From: Channa striata
Lineage: Eukaryota > Chordata > Actinopteri > Anabantiformes > Channidae
Reading direction: 5' to 3'
Length of the DNA stretch: 64,000 bases
Assembly: GCA_033026295.1 (NCBI GenBank)
Contig: CM065172.1
Coordinates: forward strand, 10,461,665 to 10,525,664
Made by a program: the position numbers and the translations under genes. The notes beneath the pieces are model-generated. The model did not search any database, had not been told where the DNA came from, and saw only the letters and a program-made list of their open reading frames with translations. Numbering within the stretch: position 1 is the stretch's first letter; each line of letters begins with the position of its first letter. Below are positions 63,135 through 64,000 of this stretch, piece after piece.

Positions 63135-63256
63135 TTACACAATGGAGTCCCAGTCAAAGTCGTCCTGGATGTCGTCTGCAGCAAGCATGCGTCTCACCTG
63201 GAAGTGTCCCGGAGGAAGCGTGTGTTGCTGCTGCTGGCTCAGCTGGCTGTGGTGAC
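63135..63256 (-). CDS. Last coding exon of an unidentified gene
   Basis: A 122-nt exon follows acceptor TGCTGTTTCCAG/GTCACC (63257/63256). After two codon-completing bases it reads HHSQLSQQQQHTLPPGHFQ, then VRRMLAADDIQ, then DDFDWDSIV and TAA. It has a Gln-rich stretch, a short basic/hydrophobic step and a strongly acidic aromatic tail whose last residues fit a class I PDZ-ligand pattern (S-x-V). The other two frames hit stops early. I do not recognise the protein. The preceding exon must end in phase 1 and would lie to the right of this exon; none was found before the window edge. A donor-like CAG/GTGAGA lies inside the exon after HFQ, so an alternative splice that skips the acidic tail is possible. 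Confidence 0.55.
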
Positions 63257-64000
63257 CTGGAAACAGCAGTAGTGAGAGTCAGTCCTACTTACATAAATAA
63301 GCTCAACGTTGACCTTTGGATACAACTTCTGTGTCAATGCGTTATGTGACGGATCAAGACCAGCTGATCATCGGCAGTGGTAAAACCTTTGACTCATGAC
63401 TTTTAAAAACTAAAGAAAGGATTACAAAGTGACAGCTAGTAATAATATACAATCCACATAACTACATGTAATTTCGCTACATGTTGCTGTAATTATTTAA
63501 ATAAATTCACATCTGCATAGCAATTTAGATAATCAAATTACTATATCCTATTTACTGATTTTGGCCCGGATGTTCCACACTGAATACAAATTATATAAAT
63601 TTAAATGACATTTTAAATCATTTTGTATCTAAAAATCTAAAACAACCAAACAATGCACTAATGTTACATACAGATAAAATAAATTCACTTGCACAACTCA
63701 GTAAAACCCAGTCTGTGAAAACCGTTGTATGATGTCGTCTATGGCAAGACAGATAATCACCAAGTATGATTCACAGAATATGAAGTCAAGTGGAAAAACT
63801 TTTTCAATTCTGTTGAGACCAAAAATGATGTTTCTGGCCATCAGATGAGACACTAAGACTTGGTTTTTGAGGACAGCCTGCTCCAGATTTACGGATGGAT
63901 TTATTCAAGAGGTTTTTAATCACTAAAAAATAAGAATTGTATCCATCCTCTGACTTCCTCTTGTCAGTAATCCCTTCACATAGTTGACTGGAATGTTCCC
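63257..64000. other. Right-edge intron of the unidentified gene
   Basis: AT-rich sequence with no exon that I can support. It is presumed to be the intron preceding the terminal exon at 63.14-63.26 kb. Confidence 0.4.

Overview
The window looks like nuclear DNA of a ray-finned (teleost) fish. It is AT-rich and mostly non-coding, with GT/CA and AT microsatellites, spliced genes with GT..AG introns, and decayed retroelements of kinds common in teleosts (tRNA-derived SINEs and an old LINE). There are no bacterial-style operons, rRNA genes or CRISPR arrays. Because most genes here are split, the evidence rests on splice sites, reading-frame phase and protein motifs rather than on long ORFs.

All recognisable genes lie on the minus strand, so transcription runs from high to low coordinates. 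(1) 63.26-63.14 kb: the last coding exon of an unidentified gene ending in an acidic tail. (2) 60.04-50.92 kb: a complete four-exon podoplanin gene (pdpn), with signal peptide, Thr-rich ectodomain, transmembrane exon and a 7-nt final coding exon. (3) 43.9-37.5 kb: prdm2. Its giant zinc-finger exon encodes 1392 residues, with candidate non-coding leader exons and a CCAAT-box promoter upstream and a 3'UTR intron downstream. I find no PR (SET-like) domain exon in the window. (4) 30.34 kb leftwards: the first two coding exons of a kazrin-like gene (kazn), starting in a CpG-rich block. The rest of that gene lies beyond the left edge.

The order pdpn - prdm2 - kazn, all in one orientation, matches what I recall of human 1p36.21, and this supports the identifications. 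Positions 1-13.3 kb and 13.5-30.3 kb are kazn introns. 30.9-36.9 kb is the kazn/prdm2 spacer, probably with part of the prdm2 3'UTR. 44-50.4 kb separates prdm2 from pdpn. 52.6-60.0 kb is pdpn intron 1.

The genes do not form a pathway. Podoplanin is a mucin-type membrane sialoglycoprotein, PRDM2 a nuclear zinc-finger regulator, and kazrin a coiled-coil scaffold of junctions and endosomes. The points most worth following up are the PR-less architecture and a decayed second zinc finger in prdm2, the unidentified terminal exon at the right edge, a perfect 15-bp hairpin and an unusually long open frame in pdpn intron 1, and the kazn leader-exon join. I found no convincing wholly new system.
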